64,000 bases of DNA from Tenacibaculum jejuense (GCF_900198195.1 NZ_LT899436.1:3741001-3805000); one strand, 5' to 3'; counted from the stretch's first letter, positions 35,124 to 43,996 are shown. Made by a program: numbers and translations. The notes: a model not told the origin generated them from the sequence alone.

Positions 35124-35162
35124 AAAAAACTCATAATGAGAACTTCACATATGGAAACTTTC

Positions 35163-35516
35163 TTAATGTTTCTTTTTAATTTTTATCGAATTACACTTTT
35201 TATCAGCTTCCTTGAAACATTTATTAGAAACTTGTTTTCTCTTTTTTCTAAATCGTAATAACGATTTTCTTTTCTTAGAAACCTTTCTAATATTTGCGAT
35301 AGTTGCATTATCAACTACATTTTTATTCCCTTTCTTCTTGAGTTTTACTTGTAATGATTTTGAAGGTACTGTAATTGAGTTTAAGTCTTCTGATGCATCC
35401 TCTTCTTCAAGATATTCTACTCCATTTTTAACTACAACTTTTTGTGCAGCTACTGTATTCATTCCTAAGAATAAACAAAATGTTACTACTGATAATAATT
35501 TGATTTTTGAAGTCAT
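35163..35516 (-). CDS. Small secreted basic protein, paralogue 4
   Basis: A 117-residue member and the closest relative of paralogue 3. Signal peptide about 1-24 (TVAAQ), KVVVKNGVEYLEE, acidic patch EDASED, LNSITVPSKSL, QVKLKKKGNKNVV, LLRFRKKRKQ, then C-x7-C (NKCFKEADKKC) and a KKK end. The order of motifs is the same in all four members. Function unknown. Candidates are a cationic surface or periplasmic protein, or a secreted cationic peptide precursor; the sequence does not decide. Confidence 0.72.
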   Translation of the reverse strand: MTSKIKLLSVVTFCLFLGMNTVAAQKVVVKNGVEYLEEEDASEDLNSITVPSKSLQVKLKKKGNKNVVDNATIANIRKVSKKRKSLLRFRKKRKQVSNKCFKEADKKCNSIKIKKKH

Positions 35517-35600
35517 AGTTTATAAATTTTAATTACACTATTATGACACTCAATTTATTAAAAAGTCACATTTCAGAAATTCTCCATATAAACTATATAA

Positions 35601-35632
35601 AATAAAAATCCGCGATTGTTAGCGGATTTTGT
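35601..35632 (-). terminator. Terminator of ctlX
   Basis: AAAATCCGC/GCGGATTTT stem with an eight-base loop and a T-rich tail on the minus strand, a few bases after the ctlX stop. Confidence 0.88.
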
Positions 35633-35637
35633 TTATT

Positions 35638-36573
35638 TTATTGTTTTGGTAAAAAGACTTCTGCCATCATACATCTGGCACTTCCACCTCCACAGCCTTC
35701 AATTACATCTAAAGAACTAGATATAATTTTACAATGTTTTTCTATCTTATTTATCTGATCTTTAGTTAAGCAATCATAAGCCGCTTGACTCATTACTAAA
35801 AACCTTTCTTCATCTTTACCTCTTACTTGCAACATGTTTCCTGCAAAATTATTCACCTGAGCTTCTGTTATATCTATAACTTCTTTTCCATCTTCTTTCA
35901 AATGCTTTACAACATTTTTTCTTTCTTTCTTGTCATCTATAGAAGCCAAACAAATTACAGCGAAAGTCTCAGCTAAACACATCATAACATTAGTATGATA
36001 AATTGCTTTTCTTTCATTATTTACAGTTTGATTTGCTGTAAATACTACAGGTGTGTATTCAAAATCTTCGCAAAACTCAATAAATAACTCTTCATCTGCT
36101 CTAGGGGATAAAGCACAATATGCTTTTTTATTTACTCTATCTAACAATAAACTTCCTGTTCCTTCTAAAAAAACCTGCTCTTCTTCAGCAGAAGTATAAT
36201 CAATCACGTTCTCAATAACAAAACCGTTTTCTTCTAAAGTATCTAAAATATCTTCTCTTCGCTCTAATCTTCTATTTTCAGCAAACATAGGATATAAAGC
36301 TACTGTTCCATCCTGATGAAATGAAATCCAATTGTTTGGAAATATAGAATCAGGTGTATCTGAATCTTTTGTGTCAGAAACTACAATTACATTTACTCCA
36401 TAACTCCTTAGTTTCTCTACGTAATTATCAAATTCTTCTTGGGCTTTTGCGTTAACTGTAGCCGGTAAAACATTATCTAAAACTTTTTGATAGTAGTTAT
36501 TTACAGCTGTTTGTTCATTCATCCTAAAACCAATAGGACGAATCATTAGAATCGTATTGGTAGTTTGTTTCAT
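35638..36573 (-). CDS. ctlX: Citrulline utilization hydrolase-type amidinohydrolase
   Basis: A 311-residue guanidino-group-modifying enzyme of the CtlX / arginine-deiminase-related family. Visible motifs are MIRPIGFRMNEQT, the acidic substrate site in PDSIFPNNWISF, EGTGSLLLDR, the His in IYHTNVMMC and the catalytic Cys near the end in GGGSARCMMAEVF. Members hydrolyse citrulline or arginine derivatives. It lies inside the small-basic-protein cluster, 57 bases after the distant member on the same strand. It may free citrulline or ornithine for catabolism. Confidence 0.88.
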   Translation of the reverse strand: MKQTTNTILMIRPIGFRMNEQTAVNNYYQKVLDNVLPATVNAKAQEEFDNYVEKLRSYGVNVIVVSDTKDSDTPDSIFPNNWISFHQDGTVALYPMFAENRRLERREDILDTLEENGFVIENVIDYTSAEEEQVFLEGTGSLLLDRVNKKAYCALSPRADEELFIEFCEDFEYTPVVFTANQTVNNERKAIYHTNVMMCLAETFAVICLASIDDKKERKNVVKHLKEDGKEVIDITEAQVNNFAGNMLQVRGKDEERFLVMSQAAYDCLTKDQINKIEKHCKIISSSLDVIEGCGGGSARCMMAEVFLPKQ

Positions 36574-36630
36574 AGCCGCAAAAGTAACTTTTTTTGACTT
36601 CTGTTCTGCTATTTATAAGTGAAGAAAATC

Positions 36631-36930
36631 TTATTTTCTATTTTTCTTTTCTTTTTTCTCTAAAGCTGCTATCCTTTCTTTTTGAGCAATTAATAACTTG
36701 AATATATTTGGCTGTCTACTTTCATAAGTCATAGACGTGATAACTACTTTATTACTATTAGGTCTCTTTTTTAATTTTATATGTAAAACATATTCTGGCC
36801 TAACTACTTCAGAAATATTATTTCTTAATCTATTAACCGAACCTTTTTCTTCTTGATTTTGAGATAATAAAAATTGAACATTAAACAATAATAAACTCAA
36901 AATCACTCCGTAAATTCTTCCTTTAACCAT
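36631..36930 (-). CDS. Small secreted basic protein, distant member of the local family
   Basis: A 99-residue protein with signal peptide about 1-23 (FLLSQ). It lacks the NGVEYL block, but its middle, VRPEYVLHIKLKKRPN and KVVI, aligns with RPSFMMNVKVQKK of paralogue 2 and with the VKLKKKGNKNVV segment of paralogue 4. The end is a Lys/Glu-rich helix (AALEKKEKKNRK) without Cys. Relationship is inferred from pattern only. It may be co-transcribed with ctlX downstream. Confidence 0.55.
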   Translation of the reverse strand: MVKGRIYGVILSLLLFNVQFLLSQNQEEKGSVNRLRNNISEVVRPEYVLHIKLKKRPNSNKVVITSMTYESRQPNIFKLLIAQKERIAALEKKEKKNRK

Positions 36931-37092
36931 ATCCTCCTAATTATGTTCACATTTAAATATAGTTTTTTCTAAATAAAATTAACATATGTTAAAGATGAAA
37001 TGCTCGTTATTACCCATAAAAGGGGATAAATCCCCCTAAAAACTGCATAATGACTGTTACAAGCACATAAGATTTATACGTAAATAATCATT

Positions 37093-37100
37093 TATATTTG
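37093..37100 (+). promoter_or_regulatory. -7 promoter element
   Basis: TATATTTG, a perfect match, 25 bases before the ATG of the 117-residue gene that follows. Confidence 0.65.
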
Positions 37101-37124
37101 TAAACTTTTTATGTTAAACTATTT

Positions 37125-37478
37125 ATGGTTGTAGAAGATTTAGTAGGTGAGTTTTCAATAATAGGTTCTAATCAAGATGAAAAAAATAGCGAATATAAAG
37201 GAACGCTATCTATAACTATAGATAAACATAAAAGAGTACATGCACGTTGGATAATTGGCAAGGAACAAGAACAAACTGGATATGGATTCTTTAACGATAA
37301 TATTCTTGTTATTAACTTTCAATATTTAGACGAGAATCATATTGCTTGTACTGGAACAGCAGCTTATAGATGTATCACAAAAGATATTTTAGATGGATTT
37401 TGGTCTGAAGAATTTGGAGATCCAAATTTTTTAGGTTCTGAACGTTGTTTTAGAGTAAAAGATGAAGCTATAAATTAA
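37125..37478 (+). CDS. Unknown small cytosolic beta-rich protein
   Basis: A 117-residue protein with no signal peptide. Short beta-strands alternate with turns (GTLSITIDKHKRVHARWIIG, QTGYGFFNDNILVINFQYLD), which suggests a small beta-barrel such as a lipocalin-like or AbfB-like sheet, but I recognise no family. It has its own promoter and is followed by a second small gene on the same strand after 68 bases. Confidence 0.6.
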   Translation: MVVEDLVGEFSIIGSNQDEKNSEYKGTLSITIDKHKRVHARWIIGKEQEQTGYGFFNDNILVINFQYLDENHIACTGTAAYRCITKDILDGFWSEEFGDPNFLGSERCFRVKDEAIN

Positions 37479-37546
37479 AAACAACTCTTTTTATTCTATT
37501 TTACTTTCATGATATTACATTATATTTAATATTTCTATTTTAATTT

Positions 37547-37969
37547 ATGAAACAAGATAAAGAGCCAAGAGAATATCGTGTTAAAGAAGTTGTTTTATCA
37601 AATGATAAAGGCTGGACTAACAAATACACTATTTTAGATCATATTACTGAAACTCCATATAAATTTAAGTGTATTGTTTGTAATGATGCCACTGTAGAAA
37701 TAAACCATTATGATCTTGGAAATGTTGGAAATAAAACTTGTACGTATCAATCAAACACAGATACTCCAGTTATTATTGCTACTAACGATATAAGAAATCA
37801 CAATGGAATTGGTTTTTGCTCCAAAGTGACTTGTTGTAATAATTGTAACACCTATTATTATGCCTCTTTCGGGTATACTGAACCCAATAATGGAAGAGAT
37901 GTAATTTTTTTAGATACTATCTTACGTTTGGAAGAGAAAAAAACTAACTCAACCCATTCTTCAAATTAA
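37547..37969 (+). CDS. Unknown protein with zinc-ribbon-like cysteines
   Basis: A 140-residue cytosolic protein. Cys42-x2-Cys45 (KCIVCN) and Cys97-x2-Cys100 (TCCNNCN) are spaced as in a zinc ribbon, with further Cys65, 91 and 96. The rest is beta-rich. No family recognised; a nucleic-acid or protein-binding zinc fold is possible. Its last 26 bases overlap the 3' end of the convergent thiF/moeB gene. Confidence 0.6.
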   Translation: MKQDKEPREYRVKEVVLSNDKGWTNKYTILDHITETPYKFKCIVCNDATVEINHYDLGNVGNKTCTYQSNTDTPVIIATNDIRNHNGIGFCSKVTCCNNCNTYYYASFGYTEPNNGRDVIFLDTILRLEEKKTNSTHSSN

Positions 37970-38999
37970 TAAAGTTTCCTTGTAATTCTTGCTCTTGTAA
38001 AAAATCGATAGCTCTGGTACTACGGATTCCTGATTTACAATACACAACTACTGGTTTGGATATATCGATTTCAGAAAAACGACTAGGTAATTCTCCTAGT
38101 GGAATATGTTGCCCGCCAATATGATATTGTTCACGTTCCCAGTTTTCACGAACATCTAACAAATTGTATTTTGTTTTATTCTGATTCAAATCTTCAAGAG
38201 TTATTTCATCTTCAATAATTGTTACACCACAAAATGCTTCATAATTTTCATCTAAAGCAGTAACTTCAGCTCTTTCAGTTTTACTGTAGTTTAACACTAA
38301 TTGACGCATCGACAACACATCTAACACTAATAATTTATCTGAAAGTACATCACCTAAACCAATAATCATTTTAAGCACTTCATTTGCTTGTAAACTTCCT
38401 ATAATTCCTGGTAAAACTCCTAAAACTCCAATCTCAGAACAATTAGGAACATCTTTCGGGTTTGGTGGTGTCGGATATAAACATCTGTATGTTGCACTTC
38501 CTTTATAGTTGAAAACACTTACTTGACCTTCAAATTTAAAGATAGATCCATAAACTAAAGGTTTGTTGGTGATTACAGCAGCGTCATTGGATAAATATCG
38601 AGTTTGGAAATTATCACTTCCATCTACAATAATATCATATTGTTTGAATAACTCAATCGCATTATGTTTAGTTAACTGCTCTTTATATATCTGAAAATTG
38701 ATAAAAGGGTTCAATTTTGATAATCGATTTGCTGCAGTTTCTGCTTTTGATTTTCCTACGTCTTCAACAGTATACAAAATCTGACGCTGCAAATTGGTTT
38801 GATCTATAACATCATCATCGATAACGCCAATTGTTCCTATTCCTGCGGCTGTTAAATATTGTAAAACAGGACAGCCTAAACCTCCTGCACCAATTACTAA
38901 AACTTTAGCCTGTTTTAACTTTATTTGTCCCTTCTCTCCTATTTCTTCTAAAATAAGATGACGATTATATTGTTTTTGTTCTTCTCTAGTTAGCATCAA
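37944..38999 (-). CDS. ThiF/MoeB-family adenylyltransferase with rhodanese domain
   Basis: A 351-residue E1-like enzyme. It has a nucleotide-binding Rossmann core (VLVIGAGGLGCPVLQYL, IDDDVIDQTNLQRQILY, IVDGSDNFQTRYLSND) and a conserved Cys in TYRCLYPTPP, with the central PNCSEIGVLGVLPGIIGS. A C-terminal rhodanese domain (about 255-351) has active-site Cys in VVVYCKSGIRSTRA. It adenylylates the Gly-Gly end of ThiS and/or MoaD, and the rhodanese domain helps sulfur transfer. Position at the end of the thi locus favours ThiF. As no other E1 is seen, it may also serve MoaD. The ATG at 38996 is an equally good start. It overlaps the upstream gene by 14 bases. Confidence 0.9.
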   Translation of the reverse strand: MMLTREEQKQYNRHLILEEIGEKGQIKLKQAKVLVIGAGGLGCPVLQYLTAAGIGTIGVIDDDVIDQTNLQRQILYTVEDVGKSKAETAANRLSKLNPFINFQIYKEQLTKHNAIELFKQYDIIVDGSDNFQTRYLSNDAAVITNKPLVYGSIFKFEGQVSVFNYKGSATYRCLYPTPPNPKDVPNCSEIGVLGVLPGIIGSLQANEVLKMIIGLGDVLSDKLLVLDVLSMRQLVLNYSKTERAEVTALDENYEAFCGVTIIEDEITLEDLNQNKTKYNLLDVRENWEREQYHIGGQHIPLGELPSRFSEIDISKPVVVYCKSGIRSTRAIDFLQEQELQGNFINLKNGLS

Positions 39000-40323
39000 A
39001 TTCTTCTTTTTTAATTTCTAAACACACAAAACCTCTTTCTTTCATAAGTTCTTTTGACAAGTTCATTAAATAATTTCCTTCTAACTCCCATAAAATTAAA
39101 GTCCCGTCTTTTAGAAAAATCCATCTTGAAATGCTTTTACCAGATTCCCTTTCTTCTGTTAATTCAAAAAAAATGGCATCTTTGTAACGACCTTTATATT
39201 TGTTTTTATCTGCGCCTCGATTTATCAAGTCTTCAATAAAATGCTCTTTAGCTTTTCTACTAAATGACTTAGATTTCACCCAATGAATTTCACCTACACA
39301 ATTTTCACAATTGATAGAATATTTAAAGACTGGATTATTTTCTAAAATTTTAAGTAATTTGTTCTTATTCCGAACAATTGATTTAGAAGAACTAAAAGGA
39401 AAGTTTGCGTTAAATATGGTATAAAACTCAATATTATCAAACCCATTCTTATCTAAAAGTTCTATTTCCAAAGATTTTGTCATGATACCTTCCCATTCAA
39501 CAGAAGACATATAAGATTCTTCTATTCTCTTAATTACAAACTCTTTCTCTAAATATTTGAATTGTTTTTTATATTTCTTCTTAAGCTTAATATAATTAAT
39601 TCTATCTTTTAAGTATTTGTTCTTTATTAAATTTAGAAGTGTAAAGTTAAAATTAGTTCCTAACAGTTTTTCTTTATTTACCTCTACTTCATCTGGAATA
39701 ATTTTAGATAGTATTGTTGAAATATCACTATTATACACTTTTGTATTTTCCACATACCAAGGAAGCATATAAGGAAATTTACCAGTAGAAGTAATGTTCA
39801 ATGTATCTTTTTCTGTTATGATTTGGATTCTTACAAATGATAAATTTCTATCTGTTCCTTCTCCCTGCATGGACCAAACTAGATTTTTATTTTTTTTGTA
39901 ATCTTTAATAATCGTAATTGCAAAAGAATCTATTTGCTCGTTTTTCTTCTCGTCTATTCTATACCAATATTTCCCCCATAATTCTTCAGCATTACTAGCC
40001 AACCAATCTGAATCTTTATTAAACATTTGTAAAGGATTTGTTTTTGATTTCTTCTGAGTTTGAATAGCTAGAAATAACGAATCTATTAGACTAGAATTAA
40101 TTTTAGTAGTTATATTCTCATTATTTACAAGTGAGCGAAGTTCATAATTTCTATTTATTTCACATTTGTTATGTTTACTACTAAAATAAACACTATTAGG
40201 TTTATAGAAATCATCAGTAATGGTAATTTTCTTCCAATTATCCTTCCAGTATTCATTTTTCTGAGCATATAATCCTAAAATAAATACGATAAAGTAAAAT
40301 GTAATAAGGTTCTTTTTCTGCAT
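38986..40323 (-). CDS. Unknown large secreted protein
   Basis: A 445-residue protein with signal peptide (about 1-20, FILGLYAQ) and no recognised domain. It is rich in Lys, aromatic residues and beta-strand pattern; a CX2C (INCENCVGEIHW) lies near residue 340. It overlaps the adenylyltransferase gene by 14 bases and separates that gene from the rest of the thi locus. No link to thiamin is evident. Confidence 0.65.
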   Translation of the reverse strand: MQKKNLITFYFIVFILGLYAQKNEYWKDNWKKITITDDFYKPNSVYFSSKHNKCEINRNYELRSLVNNENITTKINSSLIDSLFLAIQTQKKSKTNPLQMFNKDSDWLASNAEELWGKYWYRIDEKKNEQIDSFAITIIKDYKKNKNLVWSMQGEGTDRNLSFVRIQIITEKDTLNITSTGKFPYMLPWYVENTKVYNSDISTILSKIIPDEVEVNKEKLLGTNFNFTLLNLIKNKYLKDRINYIKLKKKYKKQFKYLEKEFVIKRIEESYMSSVEWEGIMTKSLEIELLDKNGFDNIEFYTIFNANFPFSSSKSIVRNKNKLLKILENNPVFKYSINCENCVGEIHWVKSKSFSRKAKEHFIEDLINRGADKNKYKGRYKDAIFFELTEERESGKSISRWIFLKDGTLILWELEGNYLMNLSKELMKERGFVCLEIKKEEFDAN

Positions 40324-40409
40324 AAGTAAAACTACTAATTCTAAGTTTCAATATATATTAAAACAGTATTAATCTTGTCATAATCCATTTTAGAAAACAT
40401 AGAGTGTTA

Positions 40410-41291
40410 TTACTCTTTTATACTTTCAATAATTTGCTGTAAAGCTTTTTTTGCTTGTGGTAAAACTGGTAGTAACGGATAAATATGTGGCATTTTAGCT
40501 CCATCTATAAGTTTTACATCTACCTCTTCTTCTTGCATTTTCTTAACTCCTATTTTTGCATCTGGATACATAATATCATATGCTCCAATATAAATCTCAG
40601 TTTTAGGAAACCCTTTAAACGTTCCATATAAAGGAGAAATGGTTTTATCTTTTAAATCTAAGCCATTTGCACACATTTCTTTTGCAGAAAGTATTCCCGA
40701 TACGTTTAACATTGGATCTTTTTCAGCTATGCTTTCTATTTCAGTGTTTGACATACTCGCATCAAAAACCGGAGTAATTAAAATTAATTGTTTAGGAATT
40801 TCTTTTTTCTTTTCTAAGAGCCTTTGCGTTAAAGTCATAATTAAATTCCCTCCAACAGAATCTCCTATCAAAGTAATATTTTCAGATAAGGCCAAAGTTT
40901 GAGTTGCAAACTCGTAAACCCAATCTATATTTTGACAAATTTGATGAATGTTATATTCTGGAGCTTTAGGATAATCTATCAACCACAATTCTTTGCTTGT
41001 ATCTTTTACTATTTTCTCAATAGCATTCCAGTGATGTTCAGCTGGACCAGAAATAAAAGCCCCTCCATGTATAAAAATTATTAAATCCTTACTAGTGGTA
41101 TCTGCCTTTTTTATTTTATAAATTTTAGTATCATCTAAATCTAAACTTTCTACTGAAAACTTTTTTAAAAAACGCTTAGGTGGTAATTTTCTATCTGACT
41201 TTCTTAATTTTTCATAATCAACAGGAGTTTTTGAAAATATCTTTTTGATTCCCATTAATCGAATAATAAAAAAAGTAAGATTTCTTAACAT
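40410..41291 (-). CDS. Alpha/beta hydrolase, HSL-like esterase
   Basis: A 293-residue esterase of the hormone-sensitive-lipase-like group: oxyanion-hole motif IFIHGGAFISG, nucleophile elbow LIGDSVGGNL (Ser), acidic residue near YDIMYPD and catalytic His in KMPHIYPLLP. It lacks a clear cleavable signal peptide, although the first 12 residues are hydrophobic. It lies 23 bases from the serine hydrolase gene upstream, likely in one unit. Confidence 0.85.
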   Translation of the reverse strand: MLRNLTFFIIRLMGIKKIFSKTPVDYEKLRKSDRKLPPKRFLKKFSVESLDLDDTKIYKIKKADTTSKDLIIFIHGGAFISGPAEHHWNAIEKIVKDTSKELWLIDYPKAPEYNIHQICQNIDWVYEFATQTLALSENITLIGDSVGGNLIMTLTQRLLEKKKEIPKQLILITPVFDASMSNTEIESIAEKDPMLNVSGILSAKEMCANGLDLKDKTISPLYGTFKGFPKTEIYIGAYDIMYPDAKIGVKKMQEEEVDVKLIDGAKMPHIYPLLPVLPQAKKALQQIIESIKE

Positions 41292-41313
41292 TTATTGATT
41301 TTTCTATTTGCTT

Positions 41314-42399
41314 TTAATTGATAATCTTGTTGATTTTTTCCCACAGATCATTAAAATAATTTATAGATAATTGACCTTGATTAGGTTCATCACCAAATCT
41401 AACTACTACAATATCCTCGCTTGGTACTACTGCTATAGTTTGACCATTTTTCCCTAAGGCTGCAAAAGTATCTTCTGGCGCTTCTGGTGAAAGTGGACGC
41501 AATGTGATTGTTTGAATTCCTGGAAATACAATAGATGATTTTCCATTTAGCCAAGTTAAATATCCATAGGATTCATTGATTCCTTGTGATGTATTTATCA
41601 TTTCATTCATATACACTCCACTTATTACTCTATTTCCTCTCCAAATTCCTTTAGCTGATAGCAACAAACCAAAACGTGCCGCATCTCTAGCTGTACTCCA
41701 ATAAATATTTCTATCATCTTCCTCTATCCATTCTCCATTCATACCTGTTACAGTTTCTAGCTTTTGATCTGTAAAATCATTGTAAGTAAGTCCTGAAGTA
41801 TTTTCTATTACACTTTTTAACACTGTTGATGTTCCTGTGTGATAAAACCATTGTTTACCTGCATCAACTCTATATTTAAAACATTGTGGTGTATAACAGT
41901 TTAGGTTAACATTCGTACGGAAACCCGTGGTCATTGTTAATTGATTCTTAATCGTAACCAAATTTTCCTTTTCTAAAGGTAAATCTGTCCATCCTGCTCC
42001 TAAATGATCTGAAGTTTTATCAGAAATTGTTAATAATCCTTCACCTTGAGCTATTCCAATTAAACTAGCTGTTAATGTTTTTCCAGCGGAAGCCCAGTAC
42101 CATCTAGAATCTCTTGTAAATGCTCCTGTATTTTCAAAATTAGCTCCCCAGTATTCTTCAAAAACGATTCTTCCTTCTTTTAAAACTATAAGTGCTCTTG
42201 TCTCAGAATCTTCTAAAAAAGAGTATAAATCGGGAACTTCAGCTGTATTCCACCCTAAACTTTCAGGTGAAACAGTCTCCCATTCACTATTATCATTTAA
42301 TGGGAAGTAATTGGTGTCTCCAAATGTTATGCTTGGCTTATTACAACTAACAAAACACAACATAAGAGATAGAAATAAAGTTATTATTAGTTTTCTCAT
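41314..42399 (-). CDS. Serine hydrolase, class C beta-lactamase fold, lipoprotein
   Basis: A 361-residue lipoprotein (LMLCFVSC, lipobox Cys at about 19) with the beta-lactamase/transpeptidase-like fold. The catalytic SxxK is SAGK in WYWASAGKTLTASLIG, a YxxA-type motif lies in YWSTARDAARFG, and the protein keeps the general EstB/AmpC-like layout. Members are esterases or peptidases rather than antibiotic resistance enzymes. It sits with the HSL-like esterase within the thi locus. Confidence 0.85.
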   Translation of the reverse strand: MRKLIITLFLSLMLCFVSCNKPSITFGDTNYFPLNDNSEWETVSPESLGWNTAEVPDLYSFLEDSETRALIVLKEGRIVFEEYWGANFENTGAFTRDSRWYWASAGKTLTASLIGIAQGEGLLTISDKTSDHLGAGWTDLPLEKENLVTIKNQLTMTTGFRTNVNLNCYTPQCFKYRVDAGKQWFYHTGTSTVLKSVIENTSGLTYNDFTDQKLETVTGMNGEWIEEDDRNIYWSTARDAARFGLLLSAKGIWRGNRVISGVYMNEMINTSQGINESYGYLTWLNGKSSIVFPGIQTITLRPLSPEAPEDTFAALGKNGQTIAVVPSEDIVVVRFGDEPNQGQLSINYFNDLWEKINKIIN

Positions 42400-42466
42400 T
42401 ACTTATGGGGATTTAAGAATAGTTAGCTAATTTAGAAACAATTTATCATTAATAATATTGTAACTC

Positions 42467-43615
42467 TTAACTAAAATGTTCCCAATCTTTCCAAACTACT
42501 TCCAAACCTTGATCTTTTAGCATCCTAGTTATCTCTTCTGTACTACGTTCATCTGAAATCTCGAACTGTTCTAAAGACTGAGGTTCAACAGCGTATCCAC
42601 CAGGATTTGTTTTCGATTCTGCACTCATAGAAGTGATTCCTAATTGTACAATATGATTTCTGAAGATTTCATTTTCACGAGTAGAAATAGATAATTCTAC
42701 ATCTTCATCAAACAAACGATACGCACAAATTAACTGTACCAAATCAGCATCTGTCATTTCTACTTTAGGTTCTAATCCTCCAGAATGCGGTCGTAATCTT
42801 GGAAAAGAAATGGAATATTTTGTTTTCCAGTATGTCTTTTGTAAATATTTTAAATGTAATGCCGTAAAGAAGCTATCTGCTCTCCAATCTTCTAATCCGA
42901 ATAAAGCTCCTAATCCGATTTTATGAACTCCTGCTTTTCCCAAACGATCAGGTGTATCTAATCGGTAAGAGAAGTTAGATTTCTTTCCTTTCGGATGATG
43001 TTTTTTATACTCTTCTCTATGATATGTTTCTTGATAAACTAAAACTGCATACAATCCATTTGCTATCAATAACTCATATTCATCTTGATCTAAAGGTTGA
43101 ACTTCAATAGTAATATTCGAAAAATGTGGCTTTATTAATTGAATTGCATTATTAATATAATCTACACCAACCGTACGATTCGCTTCTCCTGTAACTAATA
43201 AAATATGATCGTAACCTTTATTTTTTAAGAACTCTACTTCTTTTAAAATTTCAGCATCTGTTAACGTTCGTCTTGGAATCTTGTTTGTTAAACTGAATCC
43301 GCAATACGTACAAATATTCTGACATTCGTTACTTAGATACATCGGAGCATACATTTGAATTGTATTTCCGAAACGTTTTTTGGTTAACTGATTACTCAAC
43401 TGAGCCATTTGCTCAATATAAGGTTTTGCAGCAGGTGAGATTAAAGCTTTAAAATTTTCTAAATCTCTTTTATCAGAAGCCAAAGCTCTTTCTACATCAA
43501 GAGATGATTTAGAAAGAATGTCTTTCATTACTGAATCCCAGTTGTAATTATCGAATATATCTTCAAAGCTTTTGGCTTTTGGCTTTTGGTTCTTAGTTGT
43601 TTCTTTTTGTATCAT
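42467..43615 (-). CDS. thiH: 2-iminoacetate synthase
   Basis: Radical SAM tyrosine lyase that provides dehydroglycine for the thiazole of thiamin. The cluster motif is CQNICTYCGFS (CX3CX2C) and the C-terminal part has the ThiH/BioB-like pattern. Homologues start close to KSFEDIFDNYNW. Here 14 residues (MIQKETTKNQKPKA) precede that, and nine of these codons come from a 7-bp DNA repeat. The ATG overlaps the stop of the four-helix-bundle gene (ATGA), so the start was probably re-made when that gene arrived. 382 residues. Confidence 0.95.
   Translation of the reverse strand: MIQKETTKNQKPKAKSFEDIFDNYNWDSVMKDILSKSSLDVERALASDKRDLENFKALISPAAKPYIEQMAQLSNQLTKKRFGNTIQMYAPMYLSNECQNICTYCGFSLTNKIPRRTLTDAEILKEVEFLKNKGYDHILLVTGEANRTVGVDYINNAIQLIKPHFSNITIEVQPLDQDEYELLIANGLYAVLVYQETYHREEYKKHHPKGKKSNFSYRLDTPDRLGKAGVHKIGLGALFGLEDWRADSFFTALHLKYLQKTYWKTKYSISFPRLRPHSGGLEPKVEMTDADLVQLICAYRLFDEDVELSISTRENEIFRNHIVQLGITSMSAESKTNPGGYAVEPQSLEQFEISDERSTEEITRMLKDQGLEVVWKDWEHFS
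43566..43590. repeat. Heptamer repeat TTTTGGC inside the 5' end of thiH
   Basis: Three consecutive units (TTTTGGC, TTTTGGC, TTTTGGT) plus part of a fourth, encoding the extra Lys/Pro-rich N-terminus of ThiH. It borders the four-helix-bundle gene. Confidence 0.85.
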
Positions 43616-43962
43616 TTTAGTTTTTGATAAAGAGAGTTCAACATTTTTCTAATTATAATCACCTCTTTACTTAAAATATCAAAATCTTCAACTGATAGGT
43701 ATGCTATAGATTTTGAGAACTCTAATAAGTATTCTACTTCGGCTGACGATCCAGAAGCTATATTTATAAAGTAGGCAAATTCTTTTTCAGAATTTCTACT
43801 AGCTCCTTCAACTAAATTTGTTGGTATAGACAATGATGCTCTTCTAAGTTGAGAGATAATTCCAAACTTTTCTTCTGAAGGAAATATTTTAGTTACCTCA
43901 TAAATTTTTAAAGCAAGTTGGTGAGATTTTTTCCAAACCTCAAGGTTTTTATAATTTCTCAT
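43612..43962 (-). CDS. Four-helix-bundle (S23/IVP-like) protein, copy 1
   Basis: A 116-residue all-helical protein of the TIGR02436 four-helix-bundle family: KNLEVWKKSHQLALKIYEVT, the invariant SQLRRASLSIPTNLVEGA, and EVEYLLEFSKSI. The family was first seen encoded in 23S rRNA intervening sequences and is related to Avd of diversity-generating retroelements. Its cellular role is unknown. The gene is inserted between thiG and thiH, ends in an ATGA overlap with thiH, and is flanked by short-period repeats. Confidence 0.9.
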   Translation of the reverse strand: MRNYKNLEVWKKSHQLALKIYEVTKIFPSEEKFGIISQLRRASLSIPTNLVEGASRNSEKEFAYFINIASGSSAEVEYLLEFSKSIAYLSVEDFDILSKEVIIIRKMLNSLYQKLK

Positions 43963-43974
43963 AATAACTCAAAT

Positions 43975-43995
43975 AGCTAACAGCTAGAAGCCATG
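43975..43995. repeat. Degenerate heptamers bordering four-helix-bundle copy 1
   Basis: AGCTAAC, AGCTAGA and AGCCATG follow each other directly between the thiG stop and the four-helix-bundle gene. Period 7, as in the repeat on the other side. Confidence 0.6.
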
Positions 43996-43996
43996 A

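Noticed and set aside
37019..37037. AGGGGA/TCCCCCT hairpin as a terminator
   Set aside because: The stem is only five to six pairs, with no T-run, and it lies between divergently transcribed genes.
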